A DNA stretch of 64,000 nucleotides from Callipepla californica brunnescens (Eukaryota > Chordata > Aves > Galliformes > Odontophoridae), in the NCBI GenBank assembly GCA_023055505.1, contig JALIRH010000006.1, forward strand, positions 25,641,105 to 25,705,104. Direction: 5' to 3'. Each line of letters opens with the position of its first letter. The first letter of the stretch is position 1. This document shows positions 27,538 through 39,922 of the stretch, in pieces. Under the pieces are notes generated by a model. That model had not been told where the DNA came from, searched no databases, and saw only the letters and a list, made by a program, of their open reading frames with translations. The translations under genes were made by a program, and so were the position numbers.

Positions 27538-30285
27538 CGAGTGGGGAAAAGCTATGATTGGTATTTACAGACCATTATCTTCCTGCCACAGATTCTTCAT
27601 TTGAAAACCAGCTGGCAGATGCTTACCCATTTCCTAACCATTTCTAAAGGTAAAAGCTCTGTGGCCTTGAACAAAGATAAAAGAGGAACTATCTACAGCA
27701 GACTGTGGTAGTCTAGGTCAGTAATAGTAAGCAACATATAAATCAAGTCTTCAGCAATGTCTGTGTCATTTCAAAGTCTAAACAGTGCAAAGGCAAATCT
27801 CAATGATATCTCTCAATTTCAAATGGCTCCCTTCATATTCCTCACGTGATCTCTCCTGAGTGAATGCTCAGATGGAAATAACGTTAGCTCCTAGCAGTTA
27901 CGCATTTCACTGTTAATAGCATTCCTCAGTAGTCACTGAGGCTAACACTTCATCTGCTTTGTTAGCTATCCACTGCCTGTATCTAGGAAAGACAGATGAT
28001 GGTGCAGTGCTTGCAGTGCACTTCACTGAAGACACTTACAAACTCATCCTGTCCATACACATACATATGTAGCTGTGTCTTTTTCTTTAGTCTTCATTGT
28101 TTAATACAAACTCACAGGTCCTCATAGCAAAAATTAAGACAAAAACAAAATAAAACCCAACCAAATAAACAGGAAACAAGAAAACAGAAAAATCAATTGC
28201 TCGTTTTCTTCCTGCTCTATTTGTAGAATACATGTGAAAATAAATTCTGCCCCCAAATTTTTTGCAAACATAGAAAAGACTTACACTTCTTTCACAAGAA
28301 AAGAGAGAAAAATGGAGTGGCTGAAAGTGGCACTTCACTCATATTGAAATATCGTTATAAAATAAATGTTACACATGCAGGTAACAGTCTGCTAGCTTGA
28401 CCATAGGGAGCCTCAGCTTTGTCTCTTAATTATAAAAATTTTAAAGCAAGCTGCACTGTAGATTTTAGAGAATAAGAGACATAATATACATGCCCACATA
28501 TCCCTGTTGATTTTTAAAACTCTGATGTGAAAAAGTATTTTGAGAGTTAAATAGTTAATGTGACAGATAGCACATGTCCTCCTAGACAGCTTTTCTTTTT
28601 TTTTTTTTTTTTTGGCTACTTCCTACTACTGAAAAGCAGAAATGTGCATTCTGTTTAGTAAGCAGCATGCTATTTAGACTGATGTATTCAGCTGTGATCA
28701 TTATTTCATCATTGGTTAAAATTTTCCCCAGTGTTGTGACATGATTTTCTTTAACTATTTTTCTTTGGATTCCTTTCTTTTTTTTTTGCAGTTTGGAATG
28801 GAGCTCACAGAGTTTGTAGGAGTATAACATGTGTTTTCCTGATATTAGCCAGCACTACTAGAACACTTTTAATTTGAGATGCTTGAGATCAGCCATGGGG
28901 TGAAATGGGTGTTTCCCTGTTCTCTGACATTTCAGCAATCTGAGCCAAACTACAGTGATGTATGCCTGTTATCTCAGTGGGATTGTTTTGCATGGAATTG
29001 ATCAGATGCTCTCAAGAGGGAACCTCCCTTGGAACGAGAGCTGCTGGTCTGATAAGCATAACATACACCACACCGTCTTTACATGAACTTGTGGCACAGT
29101 TGGCATTTTGGTGGCATGTTGCCTTGCTTGTCTCTCTAAATCTATATGCGTATGACTACTAACAGTCTCTGGTTATTCAATTTTAAAAGATAAAAAAAAT
29201 AATCTAGGTAGACGTGGGGGAAGTTGTGGAGGAAAATGATTCATTTAGGTGCCCTGTGTGGGCGTGTGAGTCTATGGATTTAAAAGCCACAAGAGTACAG
29301 AAAGATGTAGTGGGAGGAGAAATTGCACTGAAGACTTTGTCATCTTCAGAAGCAACGGGTGTAGTCTCAGATCTGTATTTCTCTATTTGGCTGTATCAGT
29401 GAGAAATTGGTAATAGAACGAAAACACGATTTGTCAGTCATGGTTGGATTTCCGTCATTTTATCTGATTAACAAATATAGTAACTTCTATCAAGTAGCTG
29501 AACATCTCTGTGATCTAAATGTCAAGCAGTGGCAGAAATATCACTCGGCACTTCAAGGCTGATATGTCTGAATATTCATGCTGCCAGTAAATTACATGTA
29601 TAGTTAGACTAATAAATGGATCGGGAGAGTAAGCCTTAAAACACTGCTAGGTTGCTTTGGTCTAAAAGACATCCAGGCAAATGCACATGGTGTTGTGTAA
29701 AAGGAAAGGGTTCAGTAAGGGGTATCAGATACTTTTTTAGAAATAATCTTTCCTTTATCAAAGAAAAGGTCCATGAAAGACAGATATTTAAACTGTCTGT
29801 ACCCAGCTAGAGAACAGCTGGTAAATAACATCTTCCGATCTGGATACGGAATAACAGCTATTGGACTCTTATTCAGGGAAATAATCCTGCTAAGTCTGGG
29901 TGCAGGAGACAGCTGGGAAAGTTGATATGTGGCAGCTAGTTGAAGATAAACCAATTTGGTTTTGTATTAGTGGAAAGATGTCAGGAAGGACAAGGCTATA
30001 AACCTGGTCCTGCAGAATCCCTGGACAGAATCCCTGTCTTTTTTTCCTATCACTGAGTAAAACTGGGCACCAAGAAGGAATGATAAAAAGCATAAAAACC
30101 CTAAGTGGACAGATCTGGGAAGTACTGAGATGGGTTAATGCTGTGCCCTGCCAGGAGAGGATGGTGCTCAGGGTGAGCTCTGCCTTTATCAGTGTCAGCA
30201 GACTTCAGCATCCTCCTTAGGGTTATGAGGAAGATGGTTATTTATCAAACCACAGCTGAGGTTTCTATTTTTTACTCTTTATCTT

Positions 30286-30288
30286 AAA

Positions 30289-30321
<33 letters not shown>

Positions 30322-30412
30322 GAAAAGAAAAGAAAAGAAAAGAAAAGAAAAGAAAAGAAAAGAAAAGAAAAGAAAAGAAAAGAAAAGAAAAGAAAAGAAA
30401 AGAAAAAACAAC
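30286..30412. repeat. Poly-A followed by (AAAAG)n pentanucleotide microsatellite
   Basis: An A run of about 22 bp passes into roughly 20 tandem GAAAA units with very little divergence. A decayed A-rich trailer follows. The minus strand is therefore a homopyrimidine (CTTTT)n tract of about 120 nt. The minus-strand frame it produces is only a repeated FLFFS-type artefact. The structure suggests expansion from a poly-A tail, but the parent element is not identifiable. Confidence 0.95.
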
Positions 30413-31486
30413 AGAAAAAAAAAACCAAAACAGATCAGTAGAAAACCTACAAAGAATGCCGCATTAAATGCCAACACCAAAATATGTTTGGCTAAAGTAT
30501 ACTAGAATTCAGTGGCAGCGATGACTGAAAAAACTAATTCTTCAGCTCACTGTACATACACAGAAATATACATTTAAACAACAACAAAAAAACAAACATA
30601 AAAAACAAAAACAGAAAAAAAAAACAGCCAAGTAAGTAAAACAAATGCTGCTCGTTCTTGCTAAGCCTGGCTAAATTAGGAGGAGTTGGATCTATTCCCA
30701 ACCTCTAGCTCTGTCGAGAGATGAGCAAGGAGTGACCTCAGTGCTGCAGGAGGGCTCTTTGCAGAATGAGCTCTGTATTTCTCCCTCACGAAGCACACAG
30801 TCCCCAGCAGAGGGAGCTTGCCTGGTTGCCCGGTGCGAGGAGCAGGGCCTCTGCGCTGCAGAGGGTTCAGGCGGTGAGAAACACTTCACAAGCATCAGCT
30901 GAAGGACTTTCTGTCTGTTAAGTGTAAACAGTCTCTGAATTTCTCCAGTGACCACAGTGGCTGATGGTGAAGGCTGACAATGATAAAGCAGCAACCAGCC
31001 TCACTCCTGGCTCTCAAGCTATGCTGTTTCAAAGTCAAATGATTTCTTTGCCATCAGTACATGCTTACAATTTCAAAGGTAGCTTGGAAGCTCTTCAGCT
31101 TGTACAGAAGCTGCAGATTTGGAGATCAGCTGAAGAAAACAGTCTCCCTCCCACCTGCCTGTATTTTGACTACTGCTTCTTGCATATGTGAAGCTGATGA
31201 CTACATGTAGTCTGACAGAAGAGAAATATCATCTTTTTCTCAGCAGGGCTGACTTTTGAGAGGAACAGCTCTTTTAAACCTATTCAGTAGCAACTTGCAA
31301 GACAATGTTCAGGTACTGATGTTCTGTACCTGCTGCTGAAGGTGGTAGAAGTTTCACTGAGAAGCTCTCCCAACAAACACGACTGATAGGTTAAAAGACA
31401 GCTAAACCAGAGGCTGAGCTGAAGAAATAACTGGAAGGCAAGAGGGTAGAGAACCATAGGCTAAAGTTACCCTGCAGACTCATTTT

Positions 31487-32452
31487 ATAGAATCATAGAA
31501 TCCTTAGAGTTGGAAGGGACCTTTAAAGGTCATTTAGTCCAACTCCCCCGCAATTAACAGGGACACCCACAGCTAGATCAGGTTGCTCGGAGCCTGGTAT
31601 AGCCTGGCATTGAGTATATCCAGGGATGGGGGACTTCCACCACCCTGGAGCCTTCTCTTTTTGAGACTGAACAGTCCCAGGTCTCTCAGCCTGTTCTCAT
31701 AGGAGAGGTGTTCCATTTCTTGGATTATTTTTGTGGCCCTCCTCTGGACATGTTCCAAGAGGTCTGTGTGTCACCTGTTCTGACACTGTACTCCAGGTGA
31801 GGTCTCACCAGTGGAAAGCAGAGGGACAGGATCACTTGCCTTGACCTGCTGGCCATGATTCTTTTGATTCAGCCTGGAGGACAGTTGCCTTTCTTGGCTG
31901 CATGGGCTCATTGCTGGCTCATGTCTAGCTGCCATCCAACAGAAACCCCAAGTTCTTCTCAGCAGGGCTGTGCTCTATCCCTTCATCCCACAGCTTGTAC
32001 TGACAGTGGTGTTTGCCTTGACCCAGTGGCAAAACCTTCTACTTCGCTTGCTGAATTTCATGAGGATTTTTGTGGGCCTTCTGCTCATGCCTGTCTAAGT
32101 CCTCCTGGATGGCATCCCATCCCTTGGGTGTGTTAGCTGCACCACACATCTTGGTATCATCCACAGACTGGCTGAGGTCGCACTCAATTCTACTGTCAAT
32201 GTCTTCTACTGATGAAGATATTAAAGAGCATCAGTTCCAGCACTCACCCCTGAGGGACACCACTCATCACTGACATCCACCTGGACATTAAGCCATTGAC
32301 ACCACACTCTTGGTTTGATTCTGCAACCAGTTCTTTGCCCATTGATCATCCACCCATCAAATCTATATCTTTCCAATTTGGAGAGAAGGATGTTGTGGGG
32401 TACCATGTTAAAGGCCGTACAGAAGTCCAGATAGATGACATCAGTTGTTCTT
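31487..32452 (-). mobile_element. CR1 LINE, 5'-truncated, inverted (about 1 kb)
   Basis: Starts with the complement of the CR1 3' end (ATAGAATCATAGAATCCTTA, then TTGGAAGGGACCTTTAAAGG...). It continues through the 3' UTR into ORF2. The minus-strand frame at about 31573-31758 retains the RT tail [35 protein letters not shown]. Farther along (about 31920-32450) are complements of conserved RT-coding blocks, including the CCACAGACTGGCTGAGGTCGC segment (32161 on) and the GAAGTCCAGATAGATGACATCAG segment near 32424-32446. Multiple stops and frameshifts make it inactive. Confidence 0.94.
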
Positions 32453-35400
32453 CACTTCTGTGGGCTATATTTGTATGTATCTCTACAATGCACGGAAAAA
32501 AAACCAACCCAAAATCTGTGGTGACAGGATTTACAAAAGCCAATTGCAGACTGAGTCCAGTGCCCCAAGTCAAAGGTTCTCCAGCAGAGAAAATTAATAG
32601 TGGGTCAGGCTCTCTAAATGTTCAGTGCCTGCAATTAAAGAAAACATAAGGTCATGTTTTCAATTTACAATTTGTTCTTAGCTGTTTGGCATTGCTGATG
32701 GTATTTAAGTAATGGTTCTTAGAATAATTTACTCATCATTCTCAGATCCGGCTCAAGACTTCTTTTGTATTTGTATACATTCAGAATCACCCACGTCTAG
32801 AGTTTGTTAATTGGAGTTTTTGAATCTGTTCTCATCAGCATTGCAAAGATACTTTTATTTAAAGTAACAGTAGAAGATAATAAACAAAGAGGAAAATAAT
32901 CAAACACAACTGTCTTTAAACTGATCCACATCATGTTATATTGGATACACCATCAAAATGAAAAAAAAAAAAGCACTTAGGAAAGAGCGATTCTCTTACA
33001 GCAGTGAAAACCAAAGACATTCAAGTTCTTATTGGAAAGATTAATCAAATTGTATCATGTTGCTGCCTTAATCTCATTAGGATTTAAAGAACATTAGTTT
33101 ATTCACAGCCTTCTGTCATCTCACACAAGACAAAGCCCTACATTACAGCAGTATTCAGTCTCTTTAATACTGTAGATCTCAATTCCGTGTTTTCCACTTG
33201 CACTGAAAATAGCTCATGTTTAGAACTGACAGGTTTTCATACTTCTAGCAAATTAAAAATATCTTTTTTTTTCTACTTGTCATGTAACTAACAGCATATT
33301 AACGATCACAGTCCTTGCCTTCACTGAGATGGACACATTCTCAGTTTATTTCCACACTTGGGTTTTGGAAAACAATGCTTAGTTCTATTCAGTCTTTTTT
33401 TTCTAGTGATGCTTCTTTCATGGTTCACTCTTTTCCCAGGAGCCTCATAATTTAGTTTTTCCATATTGTTATCAACACAATCCTCATAAGGGTTGAATTT
33501 AAGCCACTTGTTTCCAGAGTGTTTGAAATCTTTGCCCACAGTATCATTCCATGCCATACAGAACAGCTATTCACCAGATGCCAGATGTATAAAACGCTCT
33601 TCAGTTGGCTTCTTTCCTCAGGATTACTAATTTCTATGCCAAACTAATTTCTAATTTTTGGACTCCATAGCTGCTGATTGTGCTGTTTCCTCAGGGCAGT
33701 TGTTACTGGAAATAATCCCAGATGTCAGTGAGTACTGTCACAAAACTTTCAATAAAGGCTTGATGTATTCATTTTCAGATACATTTCCTGGAACTTTTAA
33801 GGGTGAGCAATCAAACCTCAGAGCACATAGGTAACAGCAAGACTGAAGACTTGCTGAAGAGCTGAAGCATCACTTTCATAATCTATTACAGCTACATTTC
33901 AACTGTTGGCTTCATATCTAAAACTCCATTCTTTAGCATTTTCTTTCCAGTCGTTATTTAAGTATATATAACTATGTAGGAATATTCTCTGGGGATTTAT
34001 TTGCTTGCCTGCTCTGTTAGGCTTCTTGGCATGTCTTATTGTCAGGAAAAATGTGTAAAACTGTGTAAAAGTTGCAAAAGTGCTCCACACCTGGGGTGTC
34101 CACAGCTGACAGTGTGAGGGCTATAGCAAGTTTTGTGAGTTAAAGGACCGCAGTGTGTGTAAAGATGGAATTGCTTAATGTAAAATGCTGCACTAACCAA
34201 CCTAGAAGACAAGCTGTATCGTGCAGAAAGAGATACCAGTATTGTTATCCCATATTTGTGTGTATATACTACAATACTGCCTTTGATTACATGATCACAT
34301 GTTGTCTTATTCCACTGTATTGTTACTCCTAGCTGTCAACAGTTACATAAGGAGGAAGACTTAAGGTTTCTCAGGCTACTGTATGTCCTAGAAGTGTGTG
34401 TTTCTTACTTTAGAATGAGCTAAGTTTGATTCTATTTTTGTACATAATAATGATTGCAGAAATATGTTTGGTAGTTTACAGAAATATATTCAAGCAGCAT
34501 GCTAATACCAGTTACACATTTTTCTAGGATTCCTCTTCTCCCCCATTCCCTAGGCCTATCATCAACCTCATTTCTTAACTGCCTCATATCCTACAGCAGA
34601 TGTTTTGCTGATCCTTTTCTCAGAGAAAGAAGAGAACATAAAAGCAACTCCCTCCCAGAGCACAATCTGATCCCTTTAAGGGCTTACTTACTTTAAGCCT
34701 CCCATCTGAAGGATTTCATGGGAAAGCACCTGAGAGGACAGCATACCTCTGTACTGGGAGCAGCCTTCTCTGTAGAGGTACTAACCACTGTGTGGTTCAA
34801 GGCAGACTGACATATTTCTTGCTGTTCCAACCAGGAACCGTACAGAAGCAGCAGGCAAAGGCCAGAATGCCATCATTGACAATATTCACACACCCTAGGA
34901 GCCCCATGGCGATTTAGATGCACACCTGTGTTGGGCAAGTAATTAAATAATCCCTAAAATTGGAATTAAAGCACAGTTACCAAATGTAAACATTACTCAT
35001 TTTCCTTTCTGTATTTTAAGTCCCATTACTGGAGATACTCTTTTTGTATTAAATATACTTCAGCCTATCACAGATTCCGTTTTTTATCCTCACTATACTG
35101 TGCCCTACAGTAGGGTTGAATTCTCTAATCTATAAACATTTCTATTTACTAACTCCAATGAGCAAATGGTTTCTTTAGGTTATATACAAGCTATTCTGCT
35201 TCAGAGCCAGGCTTCCTAGATGTTAATGGAAAAAGGCACAGCTCTTCAGTTTTCTTGCTGCAAGCGCTGTGAGATTAACTGTATCCAATCTTGATGGACA
35301 TAGATGAGGAGGAAGAGAAGTTGGCTTCCTCTTTGCATTGTTTCTTATCAAAAGAGGGAAGATTTGGGTGGTGGTTATGGAAATAATGTCTGTTTTGCAC

Positions 35401-37097
35401 ATTCACTGGCATGACAGATGAGCTAAATGACCAGCTAATCCAGATAATGCATCCTCGTTAGAAACTCCTGAGAATCTCCTGAAATCAATGCTTGTTTAGA
35501 AAAGTATAGAATGTGGATTTATTTATTACTTAGTTATTTTTTCCAAAGACAAATTAGCATACAGTCAGATTTCCGGAGTTAAGGGACCCCAGAAAGGCAA
35601 AAAGGTTATTGTTTTAGATTCTCAGAACTCGAATCACTTTAAAAATAGATAGTCCTTTGACATTGTTTTTTGTTTTGACTATCAACTAACAACTGCCAGT
35701 GTTCAGGTCAGGGTCAGTAGGTTTGCAGGGATTTTCACACCTGGGTTTGAAAACTCAGCAGGTGCTGAGTTTTTGTTCAGCAAGATTGGATCTTAGTCTT
35801 TCTTCTCTTCCCATCTTTCTAAATAGCAGTTTCCTTTTGCTGCACCAAAATGAAAGGCCTTTTCTGTGAATTAGTTAACACTTAAGCTAATATGGAAATA
35901 TTTTCAAAGTTAGGAAAAGACTGTGACTAAAATTCAGAATCGTATCACTGTCTCTAAGCATCAGTTTTTTTAACCTTAGTGTAAAATCGTAGGGCTATTT
36001 ATTTTTGTACAGCCACCATAGATATTTGTTTAATTTCTTGTGAAAGCAGCTGACTGGAATATCTTAATTATTGTTATCTTTATTCTTATGATAAACCAAA
36101 AGAGGAAGTAAACATGAACCACGTCTTGCCAGTGCTGCCAGTATGTTTCTGTATGTACTCTATATGAAAAAAAGACAAGGAAGTTCTGAGAATAAAGAAG
36201 TCTGGCAAGGTCCAGGAAACACTTTACCTCACTATTCTTCCTCTTTCTTTAATCTTTGCTTGACTTCCCTTGTTTCTGTGCAAATAATAAAATGAACAAA
36301 TGTACTATGTTGAATGATGGAATGACTATTTATAGTCACCCCCTTATTTTTTCCACTCTCCATTGCAAAGTCAAGCAGTTAAGAGAGCTGAAAACAATTA
36401 GCAGCACTTGGCATAAGTCTGACGCTATAATCTCTCTGGATGAAATACAGAAGTATGATAGATGCAAAAATGGGGCAGGCGAAATTCTCATTTTGAAGAA
36501 GAGGCAATTCCCCGGTGTTGGTGGAAGCCTTTGCTTCTTTTCTCTAACCCCCAAGAGACACCCATGGGTTTACCCTTACAGCCTCACATCAGCCTTAAGA
36601 CTACTGTTTCATGCCTTCCTTTGATGTCAGATGTCAAAAGTAAAAAAGGACCAATCTCTCTGCTTCTGTCTGGAACAGCCTTTGAGCTGTTTCCCCTGGG
36701 TGTCAGACTGTGAGGCCAGTTGCTACAAAGGCAGTGAAAGGAGGGACAACTGGTGTCTTATTTGAAGACAGGAAGTGGTTGAACTTGGTCTTACCATTGA
36801 TTCAACTCAAAAGGTCTGCATGAGTTTCTTCTCTTCTGAAGTGTGAGGCTCCAGAAGTTTTCCCAAATCTGGAGGCACTATGAGTCAGATGTATTTTGCA
36901 AATATCAGTTCATCAAGCGGTATAACCGTAAAACCATACACATAGGTTTCACTTTTCTGCAGAATTCACACACAAAAAACCCTGTACAATTACGTCACGA
37001 CACGGTGCTGAAATGTTCACGTCTGTTTAAAACTCCAGCGCTTTTATTGCGCAAGACGAAGGAAGCTGTTTGTTTGTTTGTTGTGTTCTTGTTGTTA

Positions 37098-37148
37098 GGA
37101 AAAAAAAAAGGGGGGGAAAAAGGAAAAAAGGAAAAAGGAAAAAGAAAT
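37098..37148 (+). repeat. Homopurine A/G tract
   Basis: About 50 nt of purine-only sequence made of A9, G7 and repeated GGAAAAA-type units. It is preceded by (GTTT)n at about 37067-37082. It is a perfect polypurine strand and so could form triplex-type structures. No coding role is seen. Confidence 0.85.
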
Positions 37149-38104
37149 AGCTTTGTGTCATGCCCTGTGCATTTGAAATCCACTTAAAGTAGTTTATAGC
37201 TTTGTCTACTTCGGTTATTTTCACGTTGTGGTTTCTATGATGATGCATTTCTCTTCACATGCTCAGGACTATACAGCTGTTAGGTTTAGCACTGCTAGAT
37301 AAAGCATTAAGCTTATTAAATTATGCTGAGGCAATTTGATTAGATGTGTCTAAGTGAAGACAAATAAAATAAGCTAAAAGTGGGAAGTAATTATTGTTAA
37401 CAGTAATATGTCATAATTAAAGAAAATATTGGCTGAACTGTTTTCAATAAATCTATTTTCCCTTTTGTTTGGTCTATTTGCTATTCTCATGTAATGCTGT
37501 TAGGCTCCTGATAATTCAAGGCATATAAATTTGTTGAGTTTTTTAATCTTATTTCAATATATATTCTATGATTTTGTGTTCACGGTCTGTATCTGTATAT
37601 GTATTTGTTGATTTTCTTTCAAAATCTTAAATTAGATTCATCTCAAAGTTTTTGACAGAATTATGAATGAAAGCTGGTTTATATCTCACTAGCATTATTT
37701 TTTGCTTGAAGCAGATGGAAAACCTAAGTGCCTCCTGGTGGTCTGTTAAATACTGGAGAAAAAAGGACTACTGAAGCACTGAGGGAACAGAAACAGAATT
37801 GCCTTCAGAAACAGGCGGTGAGGTCTCGTGGGCTGACTTCACGGTATGGATATTTCAGCATACTGAATAGTATCTGATGAGCGTTTTCATCTCAGCACAA
37901 TCTGGCATATTTATTCCTTTGTAAGTTTTAATTCCTCTTAAGGGGAATGATCCTATCAACATAAAGAGGTCATAAGGACTGTTGCATGATCAGATTACCC
38001 TCTCTTTTATTCTATTGCCTCCAATCCTTAGGTCAGTTTTGCTGGATTTTGGAGACAGTTTATGTGCTGTTTTCTAGCTACTCTTTCCATTTTATTGTCA
38101 TCAT

Positions 38105-38130
38105 ACTCTCTCTCTCTCTCTCTCTCTCTC
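38105..38130. repeat. (CT)n microsatellite
   Basis: About 13 uninterrupted CT units immediately upstream of the Galluhop-like element. Confidence 0.93.
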
Positions 38131-38162
38131 TTTATTTTACTATTTATTCCTTTATTTATATT

Positions 38163-38516
38163 GCAAGGTTGCTCCAAAAATAATGCCTCCTATGTTATTG
38201 TGTTGACCCACAACATCAGAGACATATGTTTTCAGTATGGTAGGAGAGGTTGGACCCTCATATATTCCCATACTTTTTTTTTTTTTTTGTCATGTGAAAG
38301 ATTGCGGCAGAGGGGAATCTACTGGTGCAGATTGGTTAGGAGTGTGGCATACAGGCTCTTGTTCATCACTGGCAAAAACGTATAGTCAGTGGTGACTATG
38401 CTGGAAAAGAATATCTTATAGTTGAGAATTTTCTCTATCAAGTAGTGCTACTGTACTCTTTCTGTCTACTGTATTTCCAAGGAAATAAACAGGAGGCATC
38501 ACTTCTGGAGCAATCT
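38163..38516. mobile_element. Galluhop-like mariner, short internally deleted copy
   Basis: The left end reads GGTTGCTCCAAAAATAATGC followed by CTCCTATGTTATT. The right end, reverse-complemented, reads ATTGCTCCAGAAGTGATGCC followed by TCCTGTTTATTT. These are imperfect terminal inverted repeats of about 35 bp that match the Tc1/mariner element known in chicken as Galluhop. The element is about 350 bp, far shorter than a mariner with a transposase gene (about 1.3 kb). No DDD transposase motif is present, so it is a non-autonomous relic. An internal T run (about 38275-38288) interrupts it. The exact outer boundary and TA target duplication are blurred by mutation. Confidence 0.82.
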
Positions 38517-39094
38517 GCATATTATATATTAATTTATTTGTGCCAGACTGATTCTATGAAGACTGTGTATCTGTACTGGACTTTAGGACTTTTTTTTCTC
38601 TTTTTCTTTTTGTAATTTTTTTCTTACAATATCTAGTTGTATAGTACATATTACACTGGTTTACAATAATATTAATAATAATCCCTTCTTCACAAAGTGA
38701 GGCAAACAACCACCTGTTAGTGCTGTTTGCAGTATTTATACTGAAATCTCAGAGCCACCTTGAAGTTCACCTAAAGCCTCTGGATGTATGGATTTAAGAA
38801 GCTCAGTTCACTTCTACGATACTTTTGAAATGTTTGCACAAATGACCCACAACAAGGACATAGATTTCCTGCTGCCACATGAAGTTCCTCAGGACAATTC
38901 CTAAAATCCCATGCTTTCTCACACCCTTTGTTTGTCTTCTAAAGGCGTTGAATACTGGTTATTAGATGTCTGATAAGGAGAACTGAGAAAGGAGACTGAC
39001 ACTGTTTCATTCCAAAGTTAAGGTATGGAACAAAAGCAAACAGGTGTGACTTAGCATGTTGCTGATGATAATGAAGCTGAGAGAAGCAGCTGAC

Positions 39095-39922
39095 AAACCA
39101 GAGGCCTGTGCTGCCATTCAGCAAGACGTGGATAGGTGGAGGATTGGGCAGAGAGGGACTTACGATGTTTAACAAGGGCAAGAGTAGAGTCATTCCCCTG
39201 GAGAGGGATAACCGCATGAAGCTGTACAGGTTAGGAGCTGCAGTGCTGTGAAGGAGCACTGCAGAGAAGGACCTGGATGTTCCGGTGGACAACAGGTTGG
39301 CCATGAGCCAGCAGTGTGCCCTTGTGGCCAAGAAGGCCTGTGGCATCCTGGGATGCATTAAAAAGGAGCGGACAGCAGGTCAAGGGAGGTTCGCCTCCTC
39401 CTCTGTTCTGCCGTGGTGAGGCCACATCTGGAGTACTGTGTCCAATTCGTGGATTGTCAGATCAAGAAAGACTGGGAAGTTCCAGTGGAAGTCCAGTGGA
39501 GGGCCACAAAGATGATTAGGGATGCCTGGAGCATCTCTCTTATGAGGAAAGGCTGAGAGGCCTGGGACTGTTCAGTCGGGAGAAGAGAAGACTGAGAGGG
39601 GATCTCAGCAATGCCTACAAATATGTACAGGGCTGGAGCCAGCTCTTTGGGCCCAGCCTCTTTTCTGTGGTGATCAGCAACAGGACAAGGGGCAACAGGC
39701 ACAAACTACAACACAGGAAGTTCCATGCAGGCATTTTTACTTTGAGAGTGACAGAGCACTGGAACAGCCACAACAGAGAGGTTGTGGAGTCTCCTTCTCT
39801 GGAAATATTCAGAACTAACCTGGACACTTTCCTGTGCAACATACTGTAGGGAGCCCACTTTAGCAGGGGGTTGGACTAGATGATTTCCAGAGACGCTTCC
39901 AAGCCCTGTGATGCCGTGATTT
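39095..39922 (+). mobile_element. CR1 LINE, 5'-truncated, 3' end nearly complete
   Basis: Plus-oriented CR1. It starts in the ORF2 RT region (AGAGGCCTGTGCTGCCATTC, about 39100) and continues through CAGCAGTGTGCCCTTGTGGCCAAGAAGGCC (about 39309). It then covers the tail-coding blocks TTCTGCCGTGGTGAGGCCACATCTGGAGTACTGTGTCCA and ATGAGGAAAGGCTGAGAGGCCTGGGACTGTTCAG. The 3' UTR runs to about 39922, ending GTGATGCCGTGATTTT, a decayed octamer end. Translation is broken in several places. It lies about 580 bp downstream of the Galluhop-like element. Confidence 0.94.

Larger units (their letters stand above)
20431..31486. other. Intergenic, no gene recognised
   Basis: About 11 kb of AT-rich DNA. Simple-sequence features are a perfect (TTAA)n stretch at 20730-20749, (ATT)n at about 22470-22489, (TTTG)n at about 23324-23343, poly-A at 27518-27537, poly-T at 28596-28613 and the (AAAAG)n tract at 30.3 kb. 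A somewhat GC-richer patch lies at 30680-31000, with no exon recognised in it. I could not assign any open frame to a family. Confidence 0.7.
32453..38162. other. Intergenic, no gene recognised
   Basis: AT-rich DNA with no exon that I can support. It includes A/T homopolymers, a (GTTT)n plus purine-rich tract at 37.07-37.15 kb, a weak CTCF-like match near 37.73 kb and a CT microsatellite at 38.1 kb. Confidence 0.7.

Noticed and set aside
30265..30480. Repetitive FLFFS frame on the minus strand
   Set aside because: Direct translation of the (CTTTT)n microsatellite.
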